A stretch of DNA of 64,000 nt from Hemerocallis citrina. Lineage: Eukaryota; Streptophyta; Magnoliopsida; Asparagales; Asphodelaceae. The position numbers were made by a program, and so were the translations under genes. Shown here in pieces: positions 33,972 through 47,850 of the stretch. The stretch is taken from NCBI GenBank assembly GCA_017893485.1, contig CM030366.1:203945455-204009454 (forward strand). Direction: 5' to 3'. The notes below the pieces were generated by a model, which saw only the letters and a list, made by a program, of their open reading frames with translations, did not search any database and was not told the origin of the DNA. How positions within the stretch are numbered: the stretch's first letter is position 1; each line of letters begins with the position of its first letter.

Positions 33972-36900
33972 TTTAACACCCCGCAAAATTGGAAATTACA
34001 ATTGCCATTATGTGTTACGCATGTGTATTTTGTAACGTGTTTTCACTACGTATCTTGATTTCCGACTATTTATGCATTTTTCGTATCGATTTTATCCTAT
34101 TTGAGTCAACTAAAATATTAAATTTCAATTTATGCATTTTACGTGCTCTTTACGTGTTTTTGATGCACGTATCGATTATGTGTTTTCACCGCTACGTGCA
34201 ATATTTTCTATGTGTTTAAAGTATTTATTTTATGTATTCAGATCCATTTTATAAAATGAAAATTTATTTTCTCGCATTTTGATCTAAATACTTTTTTGTA
34301 CGTATAATACACGTGTTTTCTACGTACGTAGCAATTACGTCATAAAATTAATAAATATATTTTCTTATATTGTATTTTTATTATCTTTAACATTTTTTCC
34401 GTTGATGAAACCGAATTTCATATTTTTATGTTTTACGTGCGACGCACGTGTTTCGACGTGCGTATTTGAGCGTATTTATTTTCAAAATAAATTTCGGAGT
34501 GTGTGTAGCACCCCATAATTTTCAAAGAGTATAAATGAATATATATTTGTGAATTGGCTGTTCTTATATAGATGTATAAATTGTATAATATGGTGGCATT
34601 ATGGTATAATATGGTGGATTGATGGGAGCCCCACGTTGAAGAAAGAAAGAACAGCAAAGGAGCTGTTTGGTCTCTTTGACTTCGTCAAAGGCATGGTGAC
34701 GTGGCAATTCCTCCTGGGGCCCACCTGTGGAATTGTGCTGTGTGCATTTCGGAAGTGTGAGAGTACGGAGAGAAGTGTGCTGCTCTGCTGTTGTGGTAGG
34801 GGCCCACTTGGCCTCTAAGTACTCAAGAAAGAGAGAGTGGAAGACGGTTTGGAAGAGAAAGAGGTTGGGAGTTTGGGTTTTGAAGTGGTGTAGAGGTGAA
34901 GAGTTTGGGGTTTTAGGAGTTAAGAAAGTGAAAAGATGGGAAATTAAATTGAGTAATTTATTAGGTGGAGAATTTTGCATTTTAACCCCTCAACTTGTCC
35001 TATAAATACTCCTCTTCTCTTCTCATTTCACACACCACAAATAATCAAAATAAGAGAAAGAAAAGGAAAGAGAGTAAGAGAGTTCTTGTGCTTGGAGGAG
35101 TTCTTGCTAGGAGAGAAGAAATTGCTAGAAAGAGAAGCTCTTGCTAGGAGGAAGGGTTCTTGCTAGGAGCTAGGAGTTGTGCTTCCATCTTGTTTGTTCA
35201 ACCTTCGCTAGAGGTGGGTGGTTTCTTTACTTTATAGTGGTAGAATATGCATACTAAACGTTATAAATGAGTAGTATTAGTTAATGTTGATGTGAAAAAT
35301 ATAGATAAAATTCATGTTAATGTAATATGCTATGAATGAGGATAGTTTTATTGTGATTGAGTAGAAATAGACACCATGCTAATTAAAAAGAAGAATTCTT
35401 TTATGCTATGAATCATGTTAGCAAAATTTTGTACTTGTTGAGTATGTGAAATTTGTTGAAGAAAGTCATATTCAAATCATGCTTTGATAACTAAGAAAGA
35501 AGAAAGAAAACAAAATGAATTTAATTAGTACCATGAGATGTGCTGACATATGTTCATTTTGCCATGTTAAAATTGAAAATATAAACGATTGCATGAAAGA
35601 GTCTTTTTGTGAAATTCTCATGAATAAGTGACATGCTAGTATTGTTATAAAATTGAAATTTGTAAAACTAGGAACATAAACTAGTTTTATGAACACTACT
35701 CAAGTCTTATACAAGTTTATGTGAAAAATGAGAAAATTTGTTTAAAGAAGTAAAAACAGAGCTTTAATGAATTTAAAATTTGTTGTTTTACTGTTCTTAA
35801 TTTCAATCTCAATCAAGAGAAAGTTTATTCAAAATCCTAAAAAGATTGGATCTTTGGATAAACGAGTTTGTGTGAAAAAGAACCACTTTATGAACAATTC
35901 AAACAAAAGTATATTAATACAATTTCTAAACAGAAAATACACTTGGACTTACTGGTTAGCCAGTGCACCACAGAGCACTCTTTATAAAAAATCTTGGGTT
36001 CAAAACTTGATAGTCGCATTTATTTTTACTTTTAATTGATTTTCGAAACTGAGAGTCTACATATGAACATTTCGGTCTAGAAGTTGACGCCATAGTCAAT
36101 TGGACTTAGTGGCTAGTGGGGCTTGGGCTTGGGCATTGGCTGTGTGTGTTCCCCAGGTTTTGGGTTCGAAACCTATAGCCACTTTTTGATTTCTTTTTGA
36201 GTTTTAATTGAGTTTTTTGATAAATAATTATATGAGTTTTGAGAAATAAACTTTATTATTAATATAAAGTGAAATGGAAATTTATAAGAGATAATTATGA
36301 AATTTTATTTGAAGTATAAAAAAATAGAAATTTGAGAATAGAACTTGTTTTGTGAAGGAAAGTAAAAATTTATTTGTTGTGAGGTGATTACTCTTGAAGA
36401 GATTGCACTTGTATTTTGTTTAAGAAATATCTTGAAGTAAATCGAGATACCATTTGAGCTTGGATTTTGTGATAAAATTCATATGATGAAATTGTATGCA
36501 TTGAAAAGAATTATTTTGCTTTGAAGTTTATGAATGAATAAATAGATCATGAATAGTGACAAGACTATGATTACTTTGTGAATAAGTTGAAGAAGAAAAT
36601 ATCTAGGTTTAAGACATGTTTATTGAAGGGTGTGTGTACCCATGATTTCTTGTACATAAAAAATTTATGATTTAGAGTTAATGAGACCTCGGGTACCAGC
36701 ACTATTGAATTGAAAAGAGTTGTGATAAATTTTGAGATATGGCCATGGAGCGGTAAATGTTGATTAAGTCCGGTAGGAGGTAAAACTAATTCTAGGCTTG
36801 AAAATTTATTCATGTCTTGAACTAAATAATTAGGCACATAAGTAAAGATGTAGTGAACCTGGGCAAACGTAAGTGGTTTGCTTCTATATATTCGGCAGTG

Positions 36901-37700
36901 GATCTCCGTGGCGATAGACCCGGTTGGTGGACTGTGGTTGCTCCGTGGGAGATGAGCTTTTATTTTTAAATCCGGGACTTAGTGTAGTCAGACGGATAGT
37001 TTGCCATGCTCCAATGTATATACGTATACCGGGACTGGAGGGGCACTTGTGGGATGATTCGCACGATGAGGGATCTGTTATAACAGCCGGCGGGCTGGGA
37101 TCCATATTCGTGGAATGATCTAAACCTTGCTTTATTACTGGGCAGTTTCATGGCGAGGGATCGAACCCTTTATTGGGGAGTACGTGGGTACTTGCCCTCG
37201 GACCTATGTAGTATGGGATGCATAGAATTCAAACAAGTATGCATTAGTGTCATCATAGTATAAAATTGTATGCATTAGGCATTCAGGCATGACATACACT
37301 TACATGTTTAGCGTAGTCACAATTTAACACTTTATTGTTCATTCAAACTTTTGTGATTTGCTGAAGTAATGAGATCGTTATATGTACGGCATAGAGAGGA
37401 TAGCCGAGGATACCATTTTCGTCAGTTGTAAGTGACTGACGTGCCCACATCTTGATATGCAGGTAATGGACTTTTCTACGAAGGAATAAAGATGTTATGA
37501 TGCAGTTGATGATTTACATTGTTATAGTTGTACAAGTTGTATTTTATTTCATTGTTGTATTCTTCCGCTGTGTAAACAAAGATGTAATGAACTCTGATAT
37601 ATTATTGAAAAGTTTTAATTTCCTTGTAAAATTGTACGAAGTGAAGCAAAGATCCCGTGAGATCTTGAATTCGGTCTTATTTGGAATTCGGAGCGTTACA
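33972..37700 (+). mobile_element. LTR-type insertion (3.7 kb), probably solo LTR, possibly composite
   Basis: It starts TTTAACACCCCGC (a decayed TGTAACACCCC) and ends CGGAGCGTTACA. Target duplication cctat (33967-33971, 37701-37705) inside the copia LTR; copy 2 shows the empty site at about 52950. A second LTR-like start, TGTAGCACCCC, lies at 34506 after a CGGAGTGTG that resembles the element's own end. So there may be a short deleted LTR joined to a 3.2-kb one. No coding sequence recognised. Confidence 0.75.
35001..35008 (+). promoter_or_regulatory. TATA box of the inserted LTR
   Basis: TATAAATA in CCTATAAATACTCCTCTTC, about 500 bp after the LTR-like start at 34506, followed by an A/G-rich leader. 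It fits a U3/R boundary. Confidence 0.5.
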
Positions 37701-38758
37701 CCTATCGTAGGGTTATCTCTTCGGTAACATCTAACGACTATTGTAACAAGATTTCAAACTAAGGTTTCTCTAGATCTCTATATATTGTTGTTATTGGCCT
37801 CCATTGAGAGCTAAGAGAGAGAGAGAGTATTTCATTGAAGGCCGAGTTTGATATGTTTTCCAATTGTAAAAGACTAGTACTTGCTGATGAGGTTTGAGAG
37901 ATGGTCATAGTGAGAATTATAATATTCTTGTATCTTCTCTAGTTGAATAACATCTTGATTTTCTTCTTCCCCGGATTAAGGCAAAAGCCCCAACTGGGAT
38001 AAACTTATGTGTGCTTTGGTGTGTTTGGTATGATCTCATATGTGCTTGGTTTTTTTTGTTGTTGATTGCATCGAATAACTCAACGAGATCCTCAAGAAAT
38101 CTTAACAATTGGTATCAGAACTTCCAGTTCAAGGGTTTATTTGAGTTCATTGGATAAAATGGCAGATCAGATCACGAAGATCAAGCAGTTCAAAGGCAAG
38201 ATCAACTTTGATTTCTTGAAGGAGGACATGCATGAAGCATCAGTTCAATATGACTTGGATCTAGTCCTAGAAGGAGATAAAGGGAGACCAATCGGCACAA
38301 AGCAGGAAAATTATAAGGAGATTTATTTAGAATCCTTGGGTGTAACGTCCCGCCCCAATACTTTTATTATTCTAAAGAAAAGTTATATACTATGTAGTAC
38401 AACTGTCCACCACAGGCTGCCTCTCAAAAAGTGGTTAACCAATTAGGTGACTCTTGATCATAGGCAATTTTATTCATACTCAAATTATTTTTGTATATTC
38501 CCGATATGGGACTATTATTCACAAATCTCTTTACAAATCCCGTGAGCACTTCAAAGTGCCACGTCACCATCAAATTCAAAGACCATATCTGACTCCCGAA
38601 ATCAATTCAAATCTCACAGATACATTCCGAAATTAATCCTGAGGCCTACATTTGATGACATCATCATCACACTAACCAAACTAGCACTCAACGTGCTGCT
38701 TAAATCCCGTGGGACCCCCTTTTTATTTCAAATCCTTTCACATATATTCAAATCATCC

Positions 38759-38834
<76 letters not shown>

Positions 38835-39529
38835 ACAGGGTATTACATACACCCCACCTTTAGAAATCAGCGTCCTCGCTGAGTACAGGGCACACATCAA
38901 GTGTAGGATCCGCCTTTCTAGCCGATGTGGCGTTGTCCTCGATCCCGATAATTCCGGAGACTAGTCCCACAATGCAGGTAATTCCGGAGACTATTTCACT
39001 CACACCTCGATAATTCCGGGGACTGTCTCACACCGCAGATCATACTGAGGCCCTCTTCCACATCCGGTGTCGAAAGTCGGCTCTGATACCATTTGTAACG
39101 CTCCGCCCCAATACTCATACAATTTTTATTATTTTTAAGATATTTTATATACTATGTAGTACAACTGCTCACCACAGGCTGCCTCTCAAAAGGTGGTTAA
39201 CCAATTAGGTGACTCTTGATCATAGGCAATTTTATTTATACTCAAATTATTTTTGTATATTCCCGATATGGGACTATTATTCAAAAATATCTTTACAAAT
39301 CCCGTGAGCACTTCAAAGTGCCACGTCACCATCAAATTCAAAGACCATATCTAACTCCTGAAATCAATTCAAATCTCACAGATACATTTCGAAATTAATC
39401 CTGAGGCCCACATTTGATGACGTCATCATCACATTAACCAAACCAACACGCAACGTGTTGCTTAAATCCCGTGGGACCCCCTTTTTATTTCAAATCCTTT
39501 CACATATATTCAAATCATCCGCCTATATA

Positions 39530-39902
<373 letters not shown>

Positions 39903-40670
39903 AAGGTCGGATGCACCAGAAAGGAAAGTTGTGGGATTTTTCAATGAAGGAAAGTATCACTCTTCTAGATCATATAGTGGATTTCAGTATGGAGTTATCT
40001 GAACTGAGGGTTTTCAACTCGATATATTCACCACCAAATCCATCAAACATGATAACCGTGCTATAAGAGAAATCTATTAAGGAAAAGTTTTTTATAGCAT
40101 GTATGTTCAAGGGTTTGGAGGAGGATTCACTTAGGAAGGAGAGTCAGAAATCGGCTTCAATTTTTGTGAGTTACTTGGAAGTGGATTGTACTTCGAATGA
40201 AAGAGAAGGTGTATGTAGGGTAAGGTCTGTGGCCACCAGTGCAAAGGGAATGAGTATTACACGTATGACTCTTGTTGTAGGGTTATATCTTCATTAACAT
40301 CTACCAGCAATTGTAACAAAATATCAAACTAGGGTTTCTTTAGATCTTTATATATTATTGTTATTAGCATCCATTGAGAGCCAAGAGAGAGAGTACTTTA
40401 TTGAAGGCGGATTTTGATAGGCTCTCCAATTGTAAACAACTAATACTTGCTCGTAAGACTTGAGAGGTGGTTGTTGTGAGAATTGTAATATTCTTGTATC
40501 TTTTCTAGTTGAATAATATCTCAGATTTCTTGTCCCTCGGATTAAGGCAAAAGCCTCAACCGTAACAAAGTTGTGCGTGCTTTGGTGTGTTTGGTATGAT
40601 CTTATATGTGTTTGGTGGTTTATGCTGATTATATCGAATAACTCAATAAAATCCTCAAGAAATCCTAACA

Positions 40671-40881
40671 AATATATGGTTGTGCATAACAAGAATGATA
40701 ATTTTGGATGCTATGGAGGTGAGTTCATCAATACGAACATTTAGGGGGGGGGGGGGGGGTTTAAAGAATATGGGAAACTAGGTTTAGGGGGCTTCTAAAA
40801 GGATTTGAGAGCTGAGGGGTATTTCAAAGAAAAAATAAGATAGTTGAGGGAGTTTTATTAAATTTAATATACTTATTAGAC
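40671..40881. other. Flank of the copia element, with a G-run
   Basis: Matches 54442-54672 in copy 2. A run of about 17 G (from 40743) replaces a T-rich run in copy 2. Ends with the LINE-C target sequence. Confidence 0.7.
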
Positions 40882-41742
40882 AGCTCCAACTAGCCAGTTT
40901 AATTCAAAATTCTCCCTCAAGTCTTCGTCTTCTCCCCCCAGATCCCGTCGCCTTGTTTTCCCTCTCGCCAGCGTCTTTCATTAAAGTTGTTGTGCTCTCC
41001 TTTCCCTTCCGACCCATCTCCTCTTTCCCTTCTGTCGCCTGGGCCTTGATTTTCGCCCTTTTTCTCCCCCTATCCCTAGCTCCTGTTTTCCAGGCACTTT
41101 GAGTCCGTCCTCACAGATTCAGAGTCTCCATCTTTCGGAGCGCGTTGCTTCCAAATGTTGAGTCCGCTCCTTCTTCTCCCCACTCTCCTCCTCTTCTGGG
41201 AGCCTATCCTCCACGTCCCTCGAGCTCGTCTCTTTCAGCTTCAGAGATTGGCACTGGCGGAGCGCGTTCCCTTGCTAATCTTCCGGCCCCCCTTCCGCTG
41301 GCTCGTTTCGACCGTGGTTGCTGCCTGGTTCGCATTGCTAGCCTATCACTGTAAGTTTTGCTTATCAAAATTTCTGTTTCGTTCTTTTGTTCTTCGTTTT
41401 ATGCTTGTTCCTTCTTTCTTTTGGTTGAGATCACTCTGGATCTCCTTCCTCCCCATTTTTCCCCCTTGTTTTCTCCTTACCATGTTCTTTTTTTTGTGGT
41501 GTTACGTTTAGCTCTGATTGTGCTTGTTTTGAGCTCGGCCTCTTTGTAAGGCGGTTGTTTATTTGGTTCTTCTGGTCTATCTTGACCCCCCCTTATTGTT
41601 CTTTTCTTCTCCGTTTCCATTTGGGATTAGATCGATCTGATCTCCCAAGTTCTTCCTTTTGTTGGGGTTTTACATCATTTTCTGTGTAGTTCGGTTGCAC
41701 TGATCGCTACAGTGTGTGTTTGCATTGTGGGCCTTCTTGTCA
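40882..41742 (+). promoter_or_regulatory. LINE-C 5' UTR / presumed internal promoter
   Basis: Pyrimidine-rich sequence. GTAAGTTTTGC at about 41350 resembles the CACTGTAAGTTCGCC in the LINE-D leader. Plant L1 elements carry their promoter here, but no specific motif was identified. Hydrophobic frames (for example 41155-41511) have no LINE match and are likely spurious. Confidence 0.5.
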
Positions 41743-43905
41743 ATGCTTTTTTCCCGTTGGGTGTTGAGCTTGGGCCGCTATGGGCTCGTCTTAGGTAGAA
41801 GTGGTAAAAAAAAACCAACTCAGTATTACCCTCCCCCGGGCCCATTACGCCTACCGACTGACAGGTCCACTTTGCGGAAGCTTCTAGGGCGCTCCGCCTC
41901 TTCCTCTTCCCGCCCTTTCAGTTCCTTATCTAGGTCTCTTACTAAAATTTCGTCTTCTTACGCTCCTTCGCGTTCCCTTGTGTGCTACCGCTGTCTTCAA
42001 CCGGGGTACATTAAACCTTTCTGCACCGCCAACATGAAGTGCTTGTTCTGTCTGAAAGCTGGCCACACGCGTAACCGCTGCCTCTCCCTTCAACAAATTT
42101 TAGGTCTGTCCCTGGGGTGCCCATCGCCAACCAAGTGCTGGTCGTGCTCGACTTCACATCCCTTCAATCTAAGCTTCAGGGGATCCAATCTCACAAGTCT
42201 AAGTGAGCTAAATCGGCATCGTCCCAACCTCTTCTCCTTACACCACCAGTCTCTCAGCGTATCTCCGATGTGGATCTTTTAACTGTTCTCCCCGTGCCTT
42301 CTCAGCCTTCTTCCGTGCTTTCTAAGCCTCAAGATACTGTTGTTTTCATCCCCTCAGCTGAACTCACTGATAAAATGAAATTCTTTGAGTGCTATGGCAC
42401 CGTCTCTTTCAGCGGAGGTTCGGTTCCCAACTTTACATTAGACTCGTTTCTCCGCAATTCTTGTAATGTGCATGATTGGGTTTGGGATATTAATATTTGC
42501 TCTGACGGTGAGGTGGTTATCAATTGCCCCTCCATTAAGATTCTGGAAGATATTTGTGCTTTAAACTCTCTTGCTATCGGTTCGATCAAGATCACGGTCC
42601 GCAAATGGGTGAATTTAGGGATTCCTCCCCCGGCACCGATCCATTCCCCTGTCAAAGCGACTCTCTTAGGTCTGCCCCCTTTCCGTGACTCTCACCGAGT
42701 CGTCGCAGATTTGACTAAATGCGTGGATGAGTTGATTCGCATCTCCTCTACTTCTATGCTAGCTTCTGGCTCCCTCCAGATGGAGGCAGAGTTCTTCTGC
42801 CCTTCGGTGAGTGACAAAATTGTGACCTTTTCTTTGAGAGACAATAAGTCGATCTTTCCCATTTCGGTCAATTACCAAGTTTGTTCTAAGGATGTTTCTA
42901 CTCCTGCTAAGTTGCTCATTGGAGCGTCTTATCCACCGGCGGTTAACTCCACTCTCCCCAAAACCTTCTCTGTTGGAGTCTCCTCCCAGCCATCTATTCC
43001 TTTGTCCAAATGGAAGGCTTCACACAAAAATCCAGCGAAAAAACACTTCCCTTTCCAGTGTAGGGCTGTTAATCCGCCATCCATCCGCAAAATTTCTTCT
43101 TATAAAGCACCCAACTTAGTTTGGTTCAACCCGGAAATTGCCTCGGAGCAGAACCATCCTTCCTCTCAATCTGGCACCAGTGAGCTCCCTCCTAAACTCC
43201 TCGTGCACTCTTCGTCTAATTTACACAGTTCGGTGGCTCCCGCCACTTTGGCTCCCCTTTCCGCCGTGCCATCGCTGCCCAAAATGATTGAGTCTGCCGA
43301 GAAGTGGCCCGCTTGGGATGTTAACCCGTCCTTCTCCTCCGATTGGGACCATTACAAGTTGGCGGTGCACGACACTCCCTCTTCCGGATCCAAATATAAC
43401 TCGGTTTCCCTTAAAGCTCCCTCTCCGAAAGTTGATGCTTGGACTGATCAAGATGATCTATTAGACGAAGAAACTACTGATTTGGTTCCCTCCTCTTCAC
43501 TTGATCAGGTAAATTTTACCTTTCTCGCAGTTTTTATTAAGTTAAGTTCTTCTAACTTTTGTTCTGTTAAATGCTGGTTCTCTTTTCGTTTGGGCCCCTA
43601 TGTTTCCTTCTTTACTGGTTACTCCCTTGCATACCATCTTGATATTTATTATCATTTTCACTCCCATTTTTGGGGCTCTGGCAACTTTAGGGGTGGGTTC
43701 CATTGACCCCCGACATTGTAATCAGCCCAACCTTTCTATCGACAATTCTAACTCCCATGCCCCTCTTTCTTATCTATCTTCGTCCCCCCAACCAGTATCT
43801 AGTGATCGGGTGACCTTACTCCCTAATCTTTTGCCCTTAACTTTAGAGGCAGCGCTTCACTCACCGATTATTGTCCAATCTGGGGGACAACAGTCTGAGT
43901 GTTAA
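41743..43905 (+). pseudogene. LINE-C ORF1 (RNA-binding, zinc knuckle)
   Basis: From the ATG at 41743 the protein has a basic/Ser-rich N-terminus. Two CCHC-type knuckles follow: CYRCLQPGYIKPFC, where His is replaced by Tyr, and intact CLFCLKAGHTRNRC (about 41980-42081). A frameshift near 42115 and a TGA near 42210 move the protein to the frame of 42270-43706. That frame reads FFECYGTVSFSGGSVPNF ... HDWVWDINI ... KITVRKWVNLG, a conserved ORF1 domain, then a Ser/Pro-rich tail. Weak C-terminal similarity reaches about 43905 and, in another frame, 44219. Confidence 0.75.
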
Positions 43906-44211
43906 AATAAACCTTCCTTCTCATCATTCGCTCTAGCGCCCGGATTAAGGCGCGTAGAGCGGCGATGACTGATTCTACCCTTTCTCTTGTGGCTCAGCTC
44001 CGCAACATGGATATCCCCCTTCCCTCGTCTACTTCATCAGGGCAGAATCACCTAGGCTCCATCTATCAGGTGCACTTTGACACCCTGTCTAACTTAGATA
44101 TGCATCGCCTTTCTAAGAATATGGGCTTCATAGTCTCATTGGATAACTTGTTGGATTTTGAGTCAATCCGTCGACTCGAATTTTCTAGATCTTGTGAGGC
44201 TAATTTTCATT

Positions 44212-45000
44212 ATGATTAGCATCTCATGGAATATTCGGGGTCTACGGTGTCTGACCAAGCAACAAGCCGTTTTTCAGTTGATTTCTTCCTTCTATTGCGA
44301 TTTGATCTTCATTCAAGATTCTAAACTTGAATCCCCCTCTCTCTCCATCTTAAGAGCCATTGGTGGATCTTTAATCTCTAATTGGATCTCTCTCGACGCA
44401 GTCGGTTCAAGGGGAGGTATCCTCTTAGGTTTTAAAGGATCCAGTTTCTCCCTCATTTCAACTCATAGATTATCTTTCTTTCTTATTGTTTGGGGCCGAA
44501 TTCAATCATGATATAACGGTGGTTTTGGTTTACGGACCATCCACATCGGATAGGCACGATGAATTTCGGCACGAATTTTATTTCTGTCATAATTTCATTC
44601 ATGGCTTCTGTTTCTTCTATGGTGATTTTAACTTCATCAGATTTGCCTTTGAAAGATCGGGTATTGCGGCGACCCCTTATATTCCTCCCGTTTTAACACT
44701 TGTATCCGCGCTCTGCATCTGTCTGACTTACCACTCAATGGTAGAACATTTACTTGGTCCAATATGAGGTCCCCACTTACTATGGCTAAGCTCAATCATT
44801 TTCTCGTCTCTTTTGAGTGGATCAAAAATTTCCACAATTCTCTTGTCAAGGCCTAGCCCAATCCATCCTCGGACCATGTGCCTATCGCCATGAATTCTAA
44901 CTTCAATTTCGCCAGATCTTTCAAATTCCATTTTGAAAAATTCTAGTTACAAGATCAAATCTTCGTCAATCTCATTATTGAATGTCTCGCCTCCATCACG
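44212..45000 (+). pseudogene. LINE-C ORF2 endonuclease domain
   Basis: ATG at 44212 opens MISISWNIRGLRCLTKQQAV, the APE-type endonuclease start. It continues DLIFIQDSKLES, where the usual QE.K catalytic Glu reads Asp. Frame changes at about 44500 lead to VVLVYGPS and FYGDFNFIRF..ERSG (GDFN motif), then LNHFLVSFEW and a decayed SDHVPIA (histidine of the SDH motif). Catalytic residues are partly altered and the frame is broken. Confidence 0.75.
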
Positions 45001-46540
45001 GGATCTTCCAAACTTGGTCGTCTGCTTCTCAAGCTTCATGCTATCAAATACGGTTGTAAAATATGGAGCAAAGAGAGGTTTGTTAATGCAAATTTCCTTA
45101 AAAATGTTCTGCTCTCTTCCATTGAATCGATTGATAGACTTGAGGAGCAAGGCCCAATTTCGGAATCCCTTCGTTCGGAACATGTTGCTTGTAAGAGCGA
45201 GTACGCTTCCATTCTCCACAACGAACACATTAAATGGGCCCAGCGAGCGAAGTTTCGTTGGCTTAAAGAGGGTGATGGCAACACCGCCTTTTCCCACAAT
45301 TTCGCATTGCATCGACAGCGTTGCAACCGCATCACCTCTATTGTCGACGATGGATATGAATTTTCATCTGATTCTGATATCTACGCCACATTCCTTCGTT
45401 TCTTTAGAGATCTGCTGGGATCTCCCAAACATCGAGCTTTCCAGCTGGACTGGTGTCAATTATATGGCCAGCAATCTCATGACCTTTCCAGTCTGGAAGC
45501 CCCCTTCTCTCTGGATGAGATTAAACTCACGGTCTTCACCTTAAAAGGTGATTCTGCCCCTGGTCTGGATGGTTTTCCTACCTTTTTCTTCCAAAGATTT
45601 TGGGATTGTCTCAAAGATGATCTGTTCAAAAAGTTCGCTGATCTTCACCAAGGGTCATTCTCTTTTGACCGTATTAATTACGCTCACATAGTTCTCATTC
45701 CCAAGGTTCTGGATGCTAACTCCATAGCCAACTTTAGGCCGATTAGCCTCATCAATACTACCTTCAAGATCATAATAAAAGTTCTTTCTAACTGCCTCAG
45801 CACTATTATTTCGCCCCTGATCGACCCTGCTCAATCGGGTTTTATTAAAGATCGCTTCATCCTAGATAGTGTGGCTTCGGCCCAAGAAGTTATTTTTAAA
45901 TGCCACAGATCCAATTCTGAGGGTATTCTGTTAAAATTAGACTTTCAAAAAGCTTATGACAGTGTTAGTTGGGATTTCCTTTTCGATATCCTACTTCATC
46001 ATGGTTCTGGACCAAAATAGATCACCTGGATTAAATCCAGCTTGTTCACTGGTACCTCACCCATTATCATTAATGGCGCAAAAGGTCGCAAATTCAAGTG
46101 TAAGTGCGGCCTTTGCCAGGGTGACCCCATTTCATTCCTCTTATTTTCTCTTGTCACCGATGTGTTCAGTAAATTGCTCCGCAACGCTTAGGATGCGGGT
46201 GTCATCGAAGGCCTTGGGGGTTCTCATAGTTCGGGGAGTGCTGAACCTCCAATACGCCGATGACACTATCATCTTTACCAAATTGAGTGGGAGCACTTTA
46301 CGCAATCTGAAGCTTCTGCTCTATATTTTTTAGAGCGCCTCCGAGTTAGCCATTAACTTTCAAAAATCTTCAATCATATGGCTGGGAGGGTCTCCCAACT
46401 GGCAGGTGGAAATTGCAAATTTTTTTAATTGCGCCTCTGCCGCTTTCCCCATACAATACCTTGGAATTCCCTTGTGCTGGGGGAAGCTTCATAAATCTGA
46501 TTGGATGCCTATGATTGAAAAAGTGGAATCGAGACTTAAC
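45001..46540 (+). pseudogene. LINE-C ORF2 reverse transcriptase domain
   Basis: Reads KFRWLKEGDGNTAFSH, PGLDGFPTFFFQRFW, INYAHIVLIPKV, NFRPISLINTTFKI, DPAQSGFIKDRFILD, LKLDFQKAYDSVSW (A box), GLCQGDPISFLLF (B box, usual R is C) and LQYADDTIIF (YADD at 46253-46264). Stops at 46018 (TAG where LINE-B has TGG) and about 46188, a frameshift near 46220, and a TAG near 46332 break it. Confidence 0.88.
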
Positions 46541-46542
46541 CT

Positions 46543-47850
46543 TTGTCCGGCAAGCACCTCTCTCGTGGAGGCAGACTTGTTCTGGTCAACTCCGTCCTCT
46601 CCTCTATTCCCTTATATATGATGTCTTTCTTCTACGTCCCAGCTTGGGTGATCAAGAGGATTGACCAAATCAAAAGTAATTTCTTCTGGTCTGACAATGA
46701 CTTTTATAAAGCTGGTACCCACCTCTACAGTTGGAAGAGGATAAGTACCTCCAAGGCAGCGGGTGGCTTAGGGGTTCTCAATCTTAGGCACCAAAATTTA
46801 GCTTTCCTGGGTAAATGGTTATGGAGAATTCTGACTAAGGATGACTTGCCCTGGGCTCGTCTCGTCACCCTCAAATGCTTTTCTCGGCGTAAGATATGGA
46901 AAATTTCCCCCTCACTTTCTCGAAAGGCCTCCCCTTTTTGGAAAGGGGTATGGAAAGCTACCAGCCCGTTCTGCTGTGGCATTTACCACACTTGTGCCGA
47001 TGGCTCTAAGACCAAGTTCTGGGACGATTTATGGATCGGTAATATTAAGCTGGCCGTGGCATTCCCTCCCCTCTACTAATTGACTCTCAACCCCTCCGCC
47101 ACGGTGGCAGATTCTGTGGCTATCCTCAATAACCAAAAGTTCTGGTCTTTACAGTTCATTAGTGCGTTGCCTCCTTCACTGGAGCTTGAGCTTCATGAGC
47201 TTTTCAAAAACCTCAACTGTTACTCCTGGCATCCCTCTGACAATTTTATTTGGCGTTGGACCAACTCGGGTCTTTATTCGGTTAAATCTTTCTACAACTT
47301 CCTTAACTTCGGAGGAACCCTCTCCCAGCTAGCTAAACCTTTATGAAGTAATTGTGCTCCTCTCAAATCAAAAATTCTCACTTGGCTTGCTTTTAACAAC
47401 AAACTTCTAACTGTTGAGAAACTAATCAAAATGAAATTGGCTTTAGGCCAACTTTGTTCATTGTGTTCTACGGAGTATGAGGATGCAGATCATCTTTTTC
47501 TCCGGTGCAGCTTTATCCAACCTTTGTGGTTGATTACCGTTCTAGCTTGGCAAGCTCCTTTGATCCCCAACACTTTTTCTTCTTGTTGGATGTCTCAGTC
47601 GATTAAGAAAGAGTTTCGTAAATCCTGGATCCTTTCGATTTCGGCCATCATTTGGGTTATTTGGGCGGAAAGGAACAATCGTATTTTCAAGCTCAACTCA
47701 TCCTCGATTGATTCTATCATTGATGATTTTATTTTCTTCGCTAAATTCTGGTTTTCCAATTTATCGCGTGATAAAATAGCTAATTTGCACTTGGATCTCC
47801 TGGAAGACGTGATCTTTTGTTTTTGTTCTAACTTCTCTTATGCCTTTTAA
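46543..47850 (+). pseudogene. LINE-C ORF2 C-terminal half with zf-RVT
   Basis: Continues LSRGGRLVLVNSVLSSIPLY, IKRIDQIKSNFFW, LGKWLWRI and FWDDLWIGNIKLAVAFPPLY. A TAA stop at about 47077 matches the TGA position in LINE-B. Then WRWTNSGLYSVKSFYNFLNF, a TGA near 47344, and the zf-RVT motif (LCSLCSTEYEDADHLFLRCSF). Ends at 47850. Confidence 0.85.

Noticed and set aside
41145..41549. Hydrophobic frames in the LINE-C 5' UTR
   Set aside because: T/C-rich leader gives Leu/Phe/Ser runs; no match with LINE-D at protein level.
44320..44335. QDSK in place of QESK as an adaptive endonuclease change in LINE-C
   Set aside because: ORF2 is full of stops and frameshifts, so this is most simply decay.
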